From Elusimicrobium sp. An273 (lineage in GTDB: Bacteria > Elusimicrobiota > Elusimicrobia > Elusimicrobiales > Elusimicrobiaceae), in assembly GCF_002159705.1 (NCBI RefSeq), contig NZ_NFJD01000002.1:124001-188000 (forward strand): 64,000 nt of DNA, written 5' to 3'. The translations under genes were made by a program, and so were the position numbers. Below are positions 51,969-61,334 of this stretch, one piece after another. Position 1 is the first letter of the stretch, and every line of letters begins with the position of its first letter. Under the pieces are notes generated by a model, which searched no databases, was not told the DNA's origin, and saw only the letters and a list, made by a program, of their open reading frames with translations.

Positions 51969-53793
51969 ATTCTTCACTCAGCCGCATCCATTCGTCTTCG
52001 GCTTTTTGGAGTTGGTCGTTTAACAGGGCCAGCTCAATACTGCCGTCTGCAGAGTATTGGGCCGTCAGTTGTTCTTCCAACGCTTTTTTGCGGGCGGTCA
52101 GCTTTTCTATTTTTTCGTCCAGCGCGCGGATTTCCTTTTTAAGCGGAGCGACGCGCGCCCGCCGTTGGGCGGCGGCACGGCGCTGGGCTTCTTTGGAGGT
52201 CATTTTGTCGCTGGCCAAGTCGTTGCGGTCGTTGTTTTTTAAGAGCTGGGCCTTGTAGTCTTCCAAATCGCCGGTAAACGTTTGGCAGGTGCCGTGGCGG
52301 ACGATCCACAGCGTATCACAGGTATATTCAATCACGTGCAAGTCATGCGTAATCAGCACGACGGCGCCCTCGTAATCGTTCAGCGCCTCCAGCAAGGCTT
52401 GGCGGGATTGAATGTCCAAATGGTTGGTGGGTTCGTCCAAAATCAACAAATGCGGCGCGTCCTTGGTAATCAGCGCCAAAAGCAGGCGGGATTTCTCCCC
52501 CCCGGACAATTTGCCTATTTCCGTATCGGATTTGGCTTTGTTTAACCCAAACGCCCCCAGCTGGGCGCGAATCTGCGTTTCCGTAGCCAAGGGCATCACG
52601 GCGGAAAGCTGTTCGTAGGGCGTTTTTTCCACGTCCAATTCTTCCGTTTGGTGCTGGGAGAAATAGGCGATTTTCATTTTTTTGGCCATCGTCATCTTGC
52701 CCGACATCAATAACAGCCGGTGCGAAAGAATTTTGGCCAGCGTGGATTTGCCGTTGCCGTTGGCGCCCAAGAGGGCGATTCGGTCGTCGGGTTCAATGCG
52801 CAGGTTTAAATTTTGCAAAACGGGTTTATCGTCGTAGCCGGCAACGCCGTTTTCGATGGTAATCAACGAATTCTGCAGCCGCTCCGGCGAGGGAAACTGA
52901 AAGTGCACTTCCGGATCTTTGGGAATGGCGGGCGCGTCACCCAGTTTTTCAATCATTTTAATGCGGCTTTGGGCCTGCTTGGCCTTGGTGGCTTTGTAGC
53001 GGAAGCGGTCTACAAACGACTGCAAATGCGCCACCACGCGCTCGTGCTTGGCGGCCGCCAGCCGGGCGCCTTCTATGGCGGCGGCGCGGGTGCGCTCATA
53101 CGTATCGTAATTGCCGTTATAAAGCTTCAGCTGGGCGTCTTCCACGTGGATGATTTTGTCGCACAGGCGGTTTAAAATATGGCGGTCGTGGCTGATGATA
53201 AAAATGGTTTTGTCCAACCGCACCAGATAGTTTTCCAGCCACATGGCGGTTTCCAAGTCCAAGTGGTTGGTCGGCTCGTCCAACAGCAAACAGTTCGACG
53301 GCGCATACAAGCACGCCGCCACATTGGCGCGCACCTGCCAGCCGCCGGAAAATTCTTTAAGCGGGCGGCGGAAATCTTCGTTCACAAACCCCAGCCCGCT
53401 TAAAATGGCGCTGGCGCGGGCTTCGGCGCTGTGGGCGCCCAAAAATTCCAGCCGGTCAAACACTTCCGCCATCCGCTCGCCCGATATATTGGGGTCTTGC
53501 AGTTCCTTTTGCAGGGCGGAAAGTTCCTTGTCGCTGGCCAGCACATAATCCAAAAGCGCCACGGACGGGTCTTCTATGTCCTGCGCGACGGAAGCTATTT
53601 TGGTGCCGCGGGAGATATCTATGCGTCCCCCGTCCGGCGAGAACTTGCCTTCAATCAGCTTAAAAAGCGTACTCTTGCCGCACCCGTTGGGGCCGACAAG
53701 GCCCACTTTCTGCCCGTCTTGAATCATGACGGAAGTATCTTCAAACAAGGTGCGCAGGCCGAAATGGAAGGAAAGGTCTTTGATGTCTATCAT
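51946..53793 (-). CDS. ABC-F family ATPase (YheS/Uup-like)
   Basis: Soluble twin-ATPase protein that acts on the ribosome in this family. 615 residues. First ABC domain: VGPNGCGKSTLF, FSGGWQVRANVAACLYAPSNCLLLDEPTNHLD. Linker with RYKATKAKQAQSRIKMIEKLG (the P-site tRNA-interaction helices). Second ABC domain: LLGANGNGKSTLAKIL, LSGGEKSRLLLALI, LLILDEPTNHLD. C-terminal coiled coil (APLKKEIRALDEKIEKLTARKKALEEQL). No transmembrane segments. The upstream -10 TATAAT lies 5 nt from the ATG, so leader is very short. Confidence 0.94.
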   Translation of the reverse strand: MIDIKDLSFHFGLRTLFEDTSVMIQDGQKVGLVGPNGCGKSTLFKLIEGKFSPDGGRIDISRGTKIASVAQDIEDPSVALLDYVLASDKELSALQKELQDPNISGERMAEVFDRLEFLGAHSAEARASAILSGLGFVNEDFRRPLKEFSGGWQVRANVAACLYAPSNCLLLDEPTNHLDLETAMWLENYLVRLDKTIFIISHDRHILNRLCDKIIHVEDAQLKLYNGNYDTYERTRAAAIEGARLAAAKHERVVAHLQSFVDRFRYKATKAKQAQSRIKMIEKLGDAPAIPKDPEVHFQFPSPERLQNSLITIENGVAGYDDKPVLQNLNLRIEPDDRIALLGANGNGKSTLAKILSHRLLLMSGKMTMAKKMKIAYFSQHQTEELDVEKTPYEQLSAVMPLATETQIRAQLGAFGLNKAKSDTEIGKLSGGEKSRLLLALITKDAPHLLILDEPTNHLDIQSRQALLEALNDYEGAVVLITHDLHVIEYTCDTLWIVRHGTCQTFTGDLEDYKAQLLKNNDRNDLASDKMTSKEAQRRAAAQRRARVAPLKKEIRALDEKIEKLTARKKALEEQLTAQYSADGSIELALLNDQLQKAEDEWMRLSEEYEQACAE

Positions 53794-53958
53794 AGCTAAT
53801 TATATTTTACTAAATTAAGACGGCGCGCGCCCCAAATTTGCGCGGCGCGCACCGACGGGAATGAGCCAAACGCTTGCGAGCCCCTCCGACGGAGAAATTT
53901 AAATTTTTCGGCCGGCCAAAAACGCCGCCCCTCTACAAAATTGCCAAACGGTTAAATT

Positions 53959-53967
53959 TGATAAAAT
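53959..53967 (+). promoter_or_regulatory. Extended -10 promoter of FtsA-like gene
   Basis: TGATAAAAT at 53959-53967; short leader with ribosome-binding site ACGGAGC before the ATG at 53989. Confidence 0.55.
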
Positions 53968-53988
53968 AACATACAGAACGGAGCCTGT

Positions 53989-55143
53989 ATGAACCGCGAT
54001 ATTTTATCCCTGGATTTTTACGGCGGCGAAATTACCGCCGCCCTGGCCGCCTTGGACGACGAAACCGACACCCTGCGCATCCGCCATATGCTGCGCCGGC
54101 CGTGCCGGTCGTTTGCGGGCGCGTTCGTGCGGGATATGCAAGGGGCGCAGGAAGAACTGGGAAAAGTTTTTGCCGAAGTGTCGGAATATGTGTCGTTTGA
54201 TCCGGCGGTGGTGGTGGGATTGCGCGGCAATTTTTTGTCTTTCAAGCGCTCCAGCGGGTTTAAATCCATAGAATCGCGCCACCGCATCATCGGCCCGAGG
54301 GAAATGGAAGAAGCCGCCCGCTCCTCCGTGCCGCTAAACCTGAGCGACCGCCTGGAAGTGGTGGACATTTTGCCCCAGTTCTACTCGGTGGAAGGAAACA
54401 TTGGCATTAAAAACCCGCAGGGAATGACGGGCTCTTTATTAGAGGTGGAAACATTTCTCTCGTTTGCGGCGTCCAGCCATTTGAACAATTTAAACCAAGT
54501 GTTTAACGCCTGCCACTGTACGGAATATCAGGTGTTGCCGTCGTCGGTTGCGCTGGGGGAGACGCTTCTTAGCACGGAAGAAAAGCAAGCCGGCGCCCTG
54601 CTGCTGGACATCAGCGCCAACCTTACTTCCGGCCTGCTGTACTACAAAGGCACGCTGATGGACGGCTGGGAACTGCCTTTCGGCACCGACCGCCTGTTGG
54701 AAGCCGCATCCGACTTATTGCAAAACGATTTGGAAACCACCCGCCAAACCCTGCGCGGCTACGAGCCGGGAACGGACGAAATTACCGACGAGATTATAGA
54801 AGACGCGGCCGAAAAATTAACCTCCGCCCTCAGTAAAGAGCTCTGCCAGTCGCTTCCGTACCTGCAACATTTGCCGGCGCGGCTGGTGCTGTGCGGCTCG
54901 GGCGCCAATAAAATTGTATTAAAATCCGCCAAACAAACCTTGGGCATACGCAAAGCACGCATCGGCGTATTTGACGATTTAATTTCCGACTGCCCGACCG
55001 ATAACCCCGCCTATTGCGGTGCCTTGGCCCTCATCCGCCACGCCTTAGACCGCGAGAGCAAGCAGCTGGGCGTTGCCAAAACCAAAGAGCCGGGCCTGTT
55101 AGACGGCATTTTAGACAAATTGGGCCTAAGCCAACTTTTTTAA
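53989..55143 (+). CDS. Divergent FtsA-like actin-family protein
   Basis: 384 residues. The central region follows the FtsA pattern closely: VVDILPQFYSVEGNIGIKNPQGMTGSLLEVETF, LNNLNQVFNACHCTEYQVLPSSVALGETLLSTEEKQAGALLLDISANLTSGLLYYKGTLMDGWELPFGTDRL, and a C-terminal amphipathic helix (LLDGILDKLGLSQLF) as in membrane-binding FtsA. The phosphate-2 loop, normally DxGGGTT, reads DISANLTSG (about residues 206-214), so ATP binding may be weak or lost. No ftsZ or ftsQ adjacent. A pilus-type PilM/actin-like role is the main alternative. Confidence 0.7.
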   Translation: MNRDILSLDFYGGEITAALAALDDETDTLRIRHMLRRPCRSFAGAFVRDMQGAQEELGKVFAEVSEYVSFDPAVVVGLRGNFLSFKRSSGFKSIESRHRIIGPREMEEAARSSVPLNLSDRLEVVDILPQFYSVEGNIGIKNPQGMTGSLLEVETFLSFAASSHLNNLNQVFNACHCTEYQVLPSSVALGETLLSTEEKQAGALLLDISANLTSGLLYYKGTLMDGWELPFGTDRLLEAASDLLQNDLETTRQTLRGYEPGTDEITDEIIEDAAEKLTSALSKELCQSLPYLQHLPARLVLCGSGANKIVLKSAKQTLGIRKARIGVFDDLISDCPTDNPAYCGALALIRHALDRESKQLGVAKTKEPGLLDGILDKLGLSQLF

Positions 55144-55172
55144 CTTCCTTTATTTACAGAAATAAAAACAGC

Positions 55173-55204
55173 AAAAAACACCGGCTTCGCAGCCGGTGTT
55201 TTTT
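55173..55204. terminator. Bidirectional terminator between FtsA-like and acetyltransferase genes
   Basis: ACACCGGCT/AGCCGGTGT stem, loop TCGC, A6 and T6 flanks. Confidence 0.9.
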
Positions 55205-55811
55205 AGTAGTCCGACACGTCAAAACGTTTCTTTTTAAAATAAAAAGGGCGGTCTTCCTCGGTAATGGCGCGAAGCACCCGGCAGGGGTTGCCTACCGCCA
55301 GCACGCCTGCGGGAATGTCTTTTACCACCACGCTCCCCGCGCCGATTACGCTGCCGTCCCCCACCGACACGCCGGGCGCCACCACCACATTGGCCCCCAG
55401 CCATACATCTTTTCCAATATAAATGGGTGCGCCGTATTCATACCCGCTTCGCCGCGAAAGCGGATGCAGCGGGTGCCCCGCCGCCGCCAGGCACACATTG
55501 GGGCCAAACAGCGTATTATCCCCTATGTGCACGGGGCAGACGTCCAAGATGACGCAATTATAATTAATAAATACATTGTCGCCCATTTCAATCTGTTTGC
55601 CGTAATCGCAATAAAACGGGGGCAATACCGTTACGTTTTGCCCGCAGCGGCCCAGCATGGAGCCAAGCAGCTGTTTCATCTTTTGCGTTTCATTCGGGCG
55701 GCAGTGGTTGTAATCGTAAATTTTTTGTTTATTTTCAATTTGTTCCTGCGGCAGGCCGTCTTGACTAGCCCGGTATGGCAGGCCCGCCAGCATGCGTTCT
55801 TTTTGGTTCAT
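55203..55811 (-). CDS. Sugar O-acetyltransferase (maltose/galactoside acetyltransferase type)
   Basis: 202 residues. N-terminal maltose-acetyltransferase helical segment (MNQKERMLAGLPYRASQ). Left-handed beta-helix hexapeptide repeats: IEMGDNVFINYNCVILDVCPVHIGDNTLFGPNVCLAAAGHPLHP (catalytic His), APIYIGKDVWLGANVVVAPGVSVGDGSVIGAGSVVVKDIPAGVLAVGNPCRVLR. Acetyl-CoA dependent; sugar substrate unknown. Minus-strand TAGGAT lies six bases before the ATG. Confidence 0.92.
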   Translation of the reverse strand: MNQKERMLAGLPYRASQDGLPQEQIENKQKIYDYNHCRPNETQKMKQLLGSMLGRCGQNVTVLPPFYCDYGKQIEMGDNVFINYNCVILDVCPVHIGDNTLFGPNVCLAAAGHPLHPLSRRSGYEYGAPIYIGKDVWLGANVVVAPGVSVGDGSVIGAGSVVVKDIPAGVLAVGNPCRVLRAITEEDRPFYFKKKRFDVSDY

Positions 55812-55860
55812 ATCCGTATCCTATCAAAATTTATCTTGGCGTGTAGCCAATTCCAACCAT

Positions 55861-55888
55861 AAAAAAGCCGCGGCTTAAACCGCGGCTT
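55861..55888 (-). terminator. Terminator of typA
   Basis: Minus-strand AAGCCGCGG/CCGCGGCTT stem with 6-nt loop, then T6. Confidence 0.9.
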
Positions 55889-55905
55889 ATGAGCCAATAA
55901 AAAGC

Positions 55906-57753
55906 TTAGGCTTCTTCTTCCTCGGCCATTTCGGCGGCGCGTTCCGTGCGTTTTCTAAGCAGGTGAGAAAGAATCTTTTTGCGCAGGCGCAGCGAAGTGG
56001 GCGTAATTTCCACCAGTTCGTCCGGCGCGATGTATTCCACCGCCTGTTCCAAACTCATCACGCGCGGCGGGGTGAGCACGTAAGATTCGTCGCTTGCTTT
56101 GCTGCGCATATTGCTTAGGTGCTTGGCTTTGCAGGGGTTTACCACCAAGTCGTTGGAGCGGGAGTTCTGGCCTACAATTTCCCCGGCGTACACTTTTACG
56201 CCCGGGCCCAAAAAGAGCTCGCCGTTATTTTCCAGCGCAAACAACGCATAAGGCGTCGTTTCGCCGTCTTCTTTGGCAATCAGCACCCCGTTGCGGCGCA
56301 AGTCCGGCAGGTTTACTTTGGGATAATAGCCTTTAAAACTGTGGTGCATAATCCCCGTGCCGCGGGTATTGGTTAAAAATTCGTTTTTAAACCCGATGAG
56401 CGCGCGCGAAGCAATCAAATACTCCAGCCGCAGGCGGTCTTCCCCTTCGGAGACCATATTCTCCAACTTCGCCGCCCGCGTGCCCAACATCGTAAACACC
56501 GGGCCCTGAAATTCCGATTTAATATCCAAAATCAGGTATTCCATTGGCTCCAAAATCTGCCCGTTTTCTTCTTTATAAATTACTTCCGGCGAAGAAACCG
56601 CCAGCTCAAAGCCTTCCCGGCGCATATTTTCAATCAGAATCGTCAAATGCAGTTCGCCGCGGCCGTATACCTTAAATTTGCCTTCGCCTTCCAGCTGCTC
56701 TACGCGCAGCCCCACGTTGGTTTGGGCTTCTTTTTCCAAGCGGTTTTTCAGGTGGCGGCTGGTTACGAACTTGCCTTCACGCCCCGAGAACGGACTGTCG
56801 TTTACCATAAAATCCATAGACATCGTCGGCGCGTCAATGGCCAGGGGCGGCAGGGGTTTTAGGGCGTCGGGGCGGCAGATGGTATCGCCCACGTCTACCC
56901 CCTCCAATCCGGCGATGGAAACAATATCGCCCGCCGTGGCGCTTTCCACTTCCACTTTGCCTAACCCTAAAAAGCGTTCAATTTTAACGGCCTTTGCATT
57001 GGTGGTGGTGCCGTCCGGATGAATCAACGTAACCGGCTGGCCCTTTTGAATGCTGCCCGCCAAAATGCGCCCAATGCCTACATGGCCTAGGAAGTTGTTA
57101 TAGTCCAGCATCGTTACCTGCATTTGCAGGGGAGCGTTGGGCATGGCTTGCGGAGCGGGCACATGTTCCAAAATCGTATCCAAAATAGGGGCGATGTCTT
57201 TGCCTTTTTCTTCCATTTTCAAGCTGGCCCAGCCCGCACGGCCGGAAGCGTAGATAATCGGAAAATCCAACTGTTCGTCCGTAGCGCCCAGTTCCATAAA
57301 CAGGTTGAACACTTCGTCCACCACTTCGCTGGGGCGCACGTGATCACGATCCATTTTGTTAATAACCACAATCGGGCGCAGCCCTAAAGCAAGGGCTTTT
57401 CTTAATACAAAGCGGGTTTGCGGCATGGGGCCTTCCACGGCGTCCACCATCAAAATGGCGCCGTCCACCATGCGCAGCACGCGTTCCACTTCGCTGCCGA
57501 AGTCGGCGTGGCCGGGCGTGTCTACAATGTTAATGGTATGGCCTTTGTAACCGATAGAGGTGCATTTGGCCAAAATGGTAATGCCTCTTTCGCGCTCCAA
57601 GGGGTTGGAGTCCAAAACGGTGTCTTGCGCTTGATCTTCTTTTACTTTAAATTCGCCGGCAAATTTAAGAAGTGCATCCACAATGGTGGTCTTGCCGTGG
57701 TCTACGTGGGCGATAATGGCCACGTTGCGTACGTCCTCGCGGGTATTGTTCAT
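55906..57753 (-). CDS. typA: Ribosome-binding GTPase TypA/BipA
   Basis: Translation-factor-like GTPase for ribosome assembly and stress or cold adaptation. 615 residues. G1 [26 protein letters not shown]3 [10 protein letters not shown]4 NKMD; then EF-G-like domains and the TypA-specific C-terminus ([35 protein letters not shown]). The leader contains a terminator-like hairpin directly after the probable start site, so expression may be attenuated. Confidence 0.97.
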   Translation of the reverse strand: MNNTREDVRNVAIIAHVDHGKTTIVDALLKFAGEFKVKEDQAQDTVLDSNPLERERGITILAKCTSIGYKGHTINIVDTPGHADFGSEVERVLRMVDGAILMVDAVEGPMPQTRFVLRKALALGLRPIVVINKMDRDHVRPSEVVDEVFNLFMELGATDEQLDFPIIYASGRAGWASLKMEEKGKDIAPILDTILEHVPAPQAMPNAPLQMQVTMLDYNNFLGHVGIGRILAGSIQKGQPVTLIHPDGTTTNAKAVKIERFLGLGKVEVESATAGDIVSIAGLEGVDVGDTICRPDALKPLPPLAIDAPTMSMDFMVNDSPFSGREGKFVTSRHLKNRLEKEAQTNVGLRVEQLEGEGKFKVYGRGELHLTILIENMRREGFELAVSSPEVIYKEENGQILEPMEYLILDIKSEFQGPVFTMLGTRAAKLENMVSEGEDRLRLEYLIASRALIGFKNEFLTNTRGTGIMHHSFKGYYPKVNLPDLRRNGVLIAKEDGETTPYALFALENNGELFLGPGVKVYAGEIVGQNSRSNDLVVNPCKAKHLSNMRSKASDESYVLTPPRVMSLEQAVEYIAPDELVEITPTSLRLRKKILSHLLRKRTERAAEMAEEEEA

Positions 57754-57779
57754 AATACAGTCTGATTCCTATTCCTTTC

Positions 57780-57816
57780 CAAAAAAATACCCCTCTAACC
57801 AACTGCGGGGTATTTT
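57780..57816 (-). promoter_or_regulatory. Terminator-like hairpin in the typA leader (candidate attenuator)
   Basis: AAAATACCCC (57784-57793 complement) pairs with GGGGTATTTT (57807-57816 complement) across a 13-nt loop. On the typA strand it is followed by T7 and then GGAAAGGAATAGG and the ATG at 57753. A -10 (TATTAT) lies at 57822-57817, so the hairpin starts about at the first transcribed base. Confidence 0.6.
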
Positions 57817-57923
57817 ATAATAAAGGCAAACGCCTTTAGCTAAATTACTTTTGCAGATATATATATTTTAGTATTTTTTAAGCCTTTCTGCTAAAAAACC
57901 GCAACCGCAGAAATAAAAATTAT

Positions 57924-57929
57924 TATAAT
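57924..57929 (+). promoter_or_regulatory. Leaderless-type -10 of membrane protein gene
   Basis: TATAAT at 57924-57929, six bases (AGCCGT), then ATG at 57936. No ribosome-binding site. Confidence 0.55.
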
Positions 57930-57935
57930 AGCCGT

Positions 57936-58565
57936 ATGGAAAGATTACTGCAAATGCTGGGGGTATTGGCGGCGTTGTACGCGGCCTATGCGCTGAGCAT
58001 CAAAAAATGGGATTATGAAACCGAAGCCCAACGCACGGCCAGACGTACGTTTTTAAAAAGCAAGGGCTTGTCCAACACGTTTTATTTTATCCACGCCGGA
58101 ACGCTGTTTTTGCTTAATTTGCTAAGCGGAGGACTGTTTGCGTTTTATTGGCTCTACCGCCAATGGCAGGCGGTATTGCACGGCTTTCGCCGCTTAAGCG
58201 CCAAGCCGCTTAAACACGGCCCGTTTTTGCGCGCCGTAGGCGGGTTTGGCACGTTCTTCTCCCTAAATGCCATCATCTGCCGCACCTGCGAATATATGCA
58301 CCACAAAGCGCCGCTGCCGCCGTGGGTATGGGGCACGGCGTGGCTGGCCGGGCTGGCGGGCACCCTGGCCGGGACAGACGTTACGACTCGGGCCGCGGGG
58401 TATTTGGTTTTTTGTGCGGCTCCCGCGCTCTTGCAGCGGCGACTGAATGCACTGCCCAAAGAAACGATTCCCCCCCAGCCCAAACCGGCCGAAATTGCCG
58501 CGGCCGCCCTTGCGCTTTTGCTGGCGCTTGGCCTGCTGGTTGCGTGGCGGATTTTTATTAAGTAA
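57936..58565 (+). CDS. Multi-pass membrane protein, unknown function
   Basis: 209 residues with about five to six hydrophobic segments (near 5-20, 52-72, 96-112, 127-145, 150-165, 185-205). Family features not recognised. Aromatic/basic loops (FAFYWLYRQWQAVLHGFRRL, CRTCEYMHH) face one side. Short single gene between typA and a bidirectional terminator. Confidence 0.7.
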   Translation: MERLLQMLGVLAALYAAYALSIKKWDYETEAQRTARRTFLKSKGLSNTFYFIHAGTLFLLNLLSGGLFAFYWLYRQWQAVLHGFRRLSAKPLKHGPFLRAVGGFGTFFSLNAIICRTCEYMHHKAPLPPWVWGTAWLAGLAGTLAGTDVTTRAAGYLVFCAAPALLQRRLNALPKETIPPQPKPAEIAAAALALLLALGLLVAWRIFIK

Positions 58566-58570
58566 CCCAT

Positions 58571-58603
58571 AAAAACAGGCGCCCTGAAATCAGGCGCCTG
58601 TTT
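58571..58603. terminator. Bidirectional terminator
   Basis: ACAGGCGCC/GGCGCCTGT stem with 8-nt loop, A5 and T3 flanks; ends the membrane-protein gene (plus) and the secreted-protein gene (minus). Confidence 0.8.
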
Positions 58604-58619
58604 GAAATATCTTGCCGGT

Positions 58620-59174
58620 TTATTTTTTCTGTTGTCCTAAATTATGTTTGACCGTCCGTTTAACGGCTTCGGCCGCTTTGCGCTGCATATTGTGGCTTTG
58701 GGCCTTGCGCACGGTGTCTTTTAAAACTTCAGGCGTCATGGACAGGCTGTCCTGCACCGTTTGGAACATGCCGTTAATGCCCGCCATTTCGGCCGGCGCC
58801 TCCGCCAAGGCTTGTTTGAGCGATTGATCCTCCACCCGCTGCATCAGGCTCATTTCTTTATGGTATTTTACCGCCGCCGCCAACAATACCGCCAATTTGC
58901 GCTCCCGCGGATATTGCTGATACACCAGCACCGTCGTGCCCACGGTATGTGCGTCTTCGCTTTGAACGGCCAAAAACAGCGCCAAGCTTAAATCTTGCCC
59001 GCCGGCCTCGTCCACCCGGTCTCGCAACAAATCCAGTTTTGCGGGCATTTGGCGGCGGAGCTGTTCAAACGGGGACTGTTCCGCCGATACCGGGGCCGAC
59101 CCCAATAACATTAAAGCACCCGCCACCGTCAGTAATGCTACCGCCCAGCCGTATCTGCCAAATAATGTTTTCAT
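58620..59174 (-). CDS. Secreted alpha-helical protein, unknown function
   Basis: 184 residues. Signal sequence or anchor (GWAVALLTVAGALMLLGSAPVSA, cut before EQS). The mature part is helical and charged (LRRQMPAKLDLLRDRVDEAGGQDLSLALFLAVQSEDAHTV, KYHKEMSLMQRVEDQSLKQALAEAPAEM), Lys/Gln-rich C-terminus. No family recognised. Ribosome-binding site GGAGGTGG upstream. Confidence 0.75.
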   Translation of the reverse strand: MKTLFGRYGWAVALLTVAGALMLLGSAPVSAEQSPFEQLRRQMPAKLDLLRDRVDEAGGQDLSLALFLAVQSEDAHTVGTTVLVYQQYPRERKLAVLLAAAVKYHKEMSLMQRVEDQSLKQALAEAPAEMAGINGMFQTVQDSLSMTPEVLKDTVRKAQSHNMQRKAAEAVKRTVKHNLGQQKK

Positions 59175-59280
59175 AACCCCACCTCCTGCCCTACTATTAG
59201 CCTACGCGCAAACGGCGTTTTTTCAAGAGGGACGCATTTAAAAAGTTTTATTTTTTAGGGATTTTTCATTTTTTCTCCAT

Positions 59281-59312
59281 AAAAAAGCCGCCCCTTGCGG
59301 AGCGGCTTTTTG
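59281..59312 (-). terminator. Terminator after GGGtGRT gene
   Basis: AAAAAGCCGC/GCGGCTTTTT symmetric stem with a short loop and A/T flanks. Confidence 0.8.
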
Positions 59313-59326
59313 CGTTAAAACAGCAA

Positions 59327-60322
59327 TTAGTTGGCTTCGGCTACGGCCACCGCAACGGCTACCGTCGCGCCGACCATCGGGTTGTTGCCCATACCGATTA
59401 AGCCCATCATTTCCACGTGCGCCGGCACGGAGGAAGAACCCGCAAACTGCGCATCGCTGTGCATGCGGCCCATGGTGTCGGTCATACCGTAGGAGGCAGG
59501 GCCGGCGGCCATATTGTCCGGGTGCAGGGTGCGGCCGGTGCCGCCGCCGGAAGCCACGGAGAAGTATTTCTTCCCGTTTTCGGTCGCCCATTTTTTATAG
59601 GTGCCGGCCACCGGGTGCTGAAAGCGGGTGGGGTTGGTGGAGTTGCCGGTGATGGACACGTCCACCCCTTCGTGGCGCATAATGGCTACACCTTCGTTGA
59701 CGTCGTCGGCGCCGTAGCATTTTACTTTGGCGCGGTCGCCGTCGGAGAAGGCTCTTTCGCTCACGATTTTGAGTTCGCCCGTTTTATAGTTGTATTCCGT
59801 TTCCACGGAGGTAAAACCGTTGATGCGGGAAATAATGTAGGCGGCGTCTTTGCCCAAGCCGTTTAAAATCACGCGAAGCGGCGTTTTGCGCACTTTGTTG
59901 GCCGTGCGGGCAATGCCGATGGCGCCTTCGGCCGCGGCGAAGCTTTCGTGTCCGGCCAAGAAGCAGAAGCATTTGGTGTTTTCGGACAAGAGCATCGCGC
60001 CCAAGTTGCCGTGGCCGAGGCCTACGGCGCGTTGATCGGCTACGGAGCCGGGAATGCAGAAGCTCTGCAAGCCCACGCCGATTTTTTCGGCCGCTTCGGC
60101 CGCGGTTTTTACGCCGGATTTAATGGCGATAGCCGCGCCCACCGTGTAGGCCCAGACGGCGTTGTCAAACGCAATGGGCTGAATGCCGCGGACGATTTTT
60201 TCCACGTCAATGCCTTTTTTAGTGCAGATTTCTTTGGCTTCTTCCAAAGAAGCAATGCCGTTTTCTTTCAAAACGGAATTAATTTTATCAATTCTTCTTT
60301 CGTATCCTTCAAACGTAATCAT
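59327..60322 (-). CDS. GGGtGRT family protein
   Basis: 331 residues. Contains the name-giving motif ASGGGTGRTLHPDNMAAGPASYGMTD in the C-terminal third and the conserved FAFLAGHES-like CFCFLAGHESFAAAEGAIGIARTANKVRK in the middle; ends with an Ala/Val-rich segment (GNNPMVGATVAVAVAVAEAN). Family function is unknown; members typically sit next to a NifU-like scaffold gene, as here (18 nt apart). Probably acts with it in an iron-sulfur or metal-related step. Preceded by ribosome-binding site AGGAGA. Confidence 0.9.
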   Translation of the reverse strand: MITFEGYERRIDKINSVLKENGIASLEEAKEICTKKGIDVEKIVRGIQPIAFDNAVWAYTVGAAIAIKSGVKTAAEAAEKIGVGLQSFCIPGSVADQRAVGLGHGNLGAMLLSENTKCFCFLAGHESFAAAEGAIGIARTANKVRKTPLRVILNGLGKDAAYIISRINGFTSVETEYNYKTGELKIVSERAFSDGDRAKVKCYGADDVNEGVAIMRHEGVDVSITGNSTNPTRFQHPVAGTYKKWATENGKKYFSVASGGGTGRTLHPDNMAAGPASYGMTDTMGRMHSDAQFAGSSSVPAHVEMMGLIGMGNNPMVGATVAVAVAVAEAN

Positions 60323-60340
60323 ATGTATCTTCTCCTGGGC

Positions 60341-61042
60341 TTACTCTTTGCGGGGGTCAATTTTCTTGACGGCTTCGTCAAAGCGGCCGTATTTGCTGAC
60401 GTTCTTTTCAAACGCGGCCTTCGGGTCTTCGCCTTTCTTAATGGCATCCATCATTTTGCCCAGGTTGACGAATTTATAACCGATGATTTCGTTGTTTTTA
60501 TCCAAACCGATTTCCAACACATACCCTTCGGCCATTTCCAGGTAGCGGGCGCCTTTGGCTTCGGTACCGTACATGGTGCCGATCTGAGAGCGGTGGCCTT
60601 TGCCCAAGTCTTCCATGCCGGCGCCAATCGGTAAGCCGTCGTCGGAGAAAGCGCTCTGCGTGCGTCCGTAGACGATTTGCAGGAACAGTTCGCGCATGGC
60701 GGTGTTGATGGCGTCGCACACGAGATCGGAGTTTAAAGCTTCCAAAATGGTTTTGCCGGGCAGAATTTCCGCGGCCATAGCGGCGGAGTGCGTCATGCCG
60801 GAGCAGCCCAGGGTTTCCACCAACGCTTCTTTAATAACGCCGTTTTTGACGTTAAGCGTCAGTTTGCAGGCGCCCTGCTGCGGGGCACACCAACCTACAC
60901 CGTGGGTAAGACCGCTGATGTCGGTAATTTGTTTGGCTTTGACCCATTTGCCTTCTTCAGGAATCGGGGCCGGATCGTGCTTGGCGCCTTTGCAGACGCA
61001 GCACATATTCATCACTTCAGGGGTGCATTTTTCACAGCTCAT
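60341..61042 (-). CDS. NifU-like iron-sulfur scaffold protein paired with GGGtGRT
   Basis: 233 residues. N-terminal cysteine cluster CEKCTPEVMNMCCVCKG (possible additional metal site), then an IscU/NifU-like core with GWCAPQQGACKLTLNVKNGVIKEALVETLGCSGMTHSAAMAAEILPGK (conserved cysteines) and DAINTAMRELFLQI. The C-terminal 90 residues are specific to this subfamily (VLEIGLDKNNEIIGYKFVNLGKMMDAIKKG). No iscS or suf genes nearby. Promoter region TATAGT on the minus strand; ribosome-binding site TAGGAGA. Confidence 0.88.
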   Translation of the reverse strand: MSCEKCTPEVMNMCCVCKGAKHDPAPIPEEGKWVKAKQITDISGLTHGVGWCAPQQGACKLTLNVKNGVIKEALVETLGCSGMTHSAAMAAEILPGKTILEALNSDLVCDAINTAMRELFLQIVYGRTQSAFSDDGLPIGAGMEDLGKGHRSQIGTMYGTEAKGARYLEMAEGYVLEIGLDKNNEIIGYKFVNLGKMMDAIKKGEDPKAAFEKNVSKYGRFDEAVKKIDPRKE

Positions 61043-61334
61043 GAGAGTCTCCTATATAAAAGTAAATCTTTCACTATATTTTACAAAATTTCTCCCCCCG
61101 CAAAGCAAACCTTCGCCACCAGTCCCCCTTCATTCCGCGGCGCCGGAAAGAAAAACGACTGCCAACTGAAAAAGACTTCCTCTTTTGACAGGGCATTCTT
61201 AGCCGCAAGGAGGTTGAAAGCAGTTCTGATTAATTCCTATATTCTCGGAAAACGGACGCCGATGCGCGCCGCGTTTGCAGCAAAACGCCCGGCCATTCGG
61301 CCGGGCGTTTGTTGCAGATTATTCTTACGAGGGA
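61043..61334. other. Intergenic stretch with pilin terminator
   Basis: About 290 bases without a credible gene. Holds the NifU-gene promoter near 61065-61080 and the hairpin at 61283-61310; I see nothing else. Confidence 0.5.
61283..61310 (-). terminator. Terminator of cysteine-rich pilin gene
   Basis: Perfect 12-bp stem AAACGCCCGGCC/GGCCGGGCGTTT with a 4-nt loop; short T-run after it on the minus strand. Confidence 0.7.
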
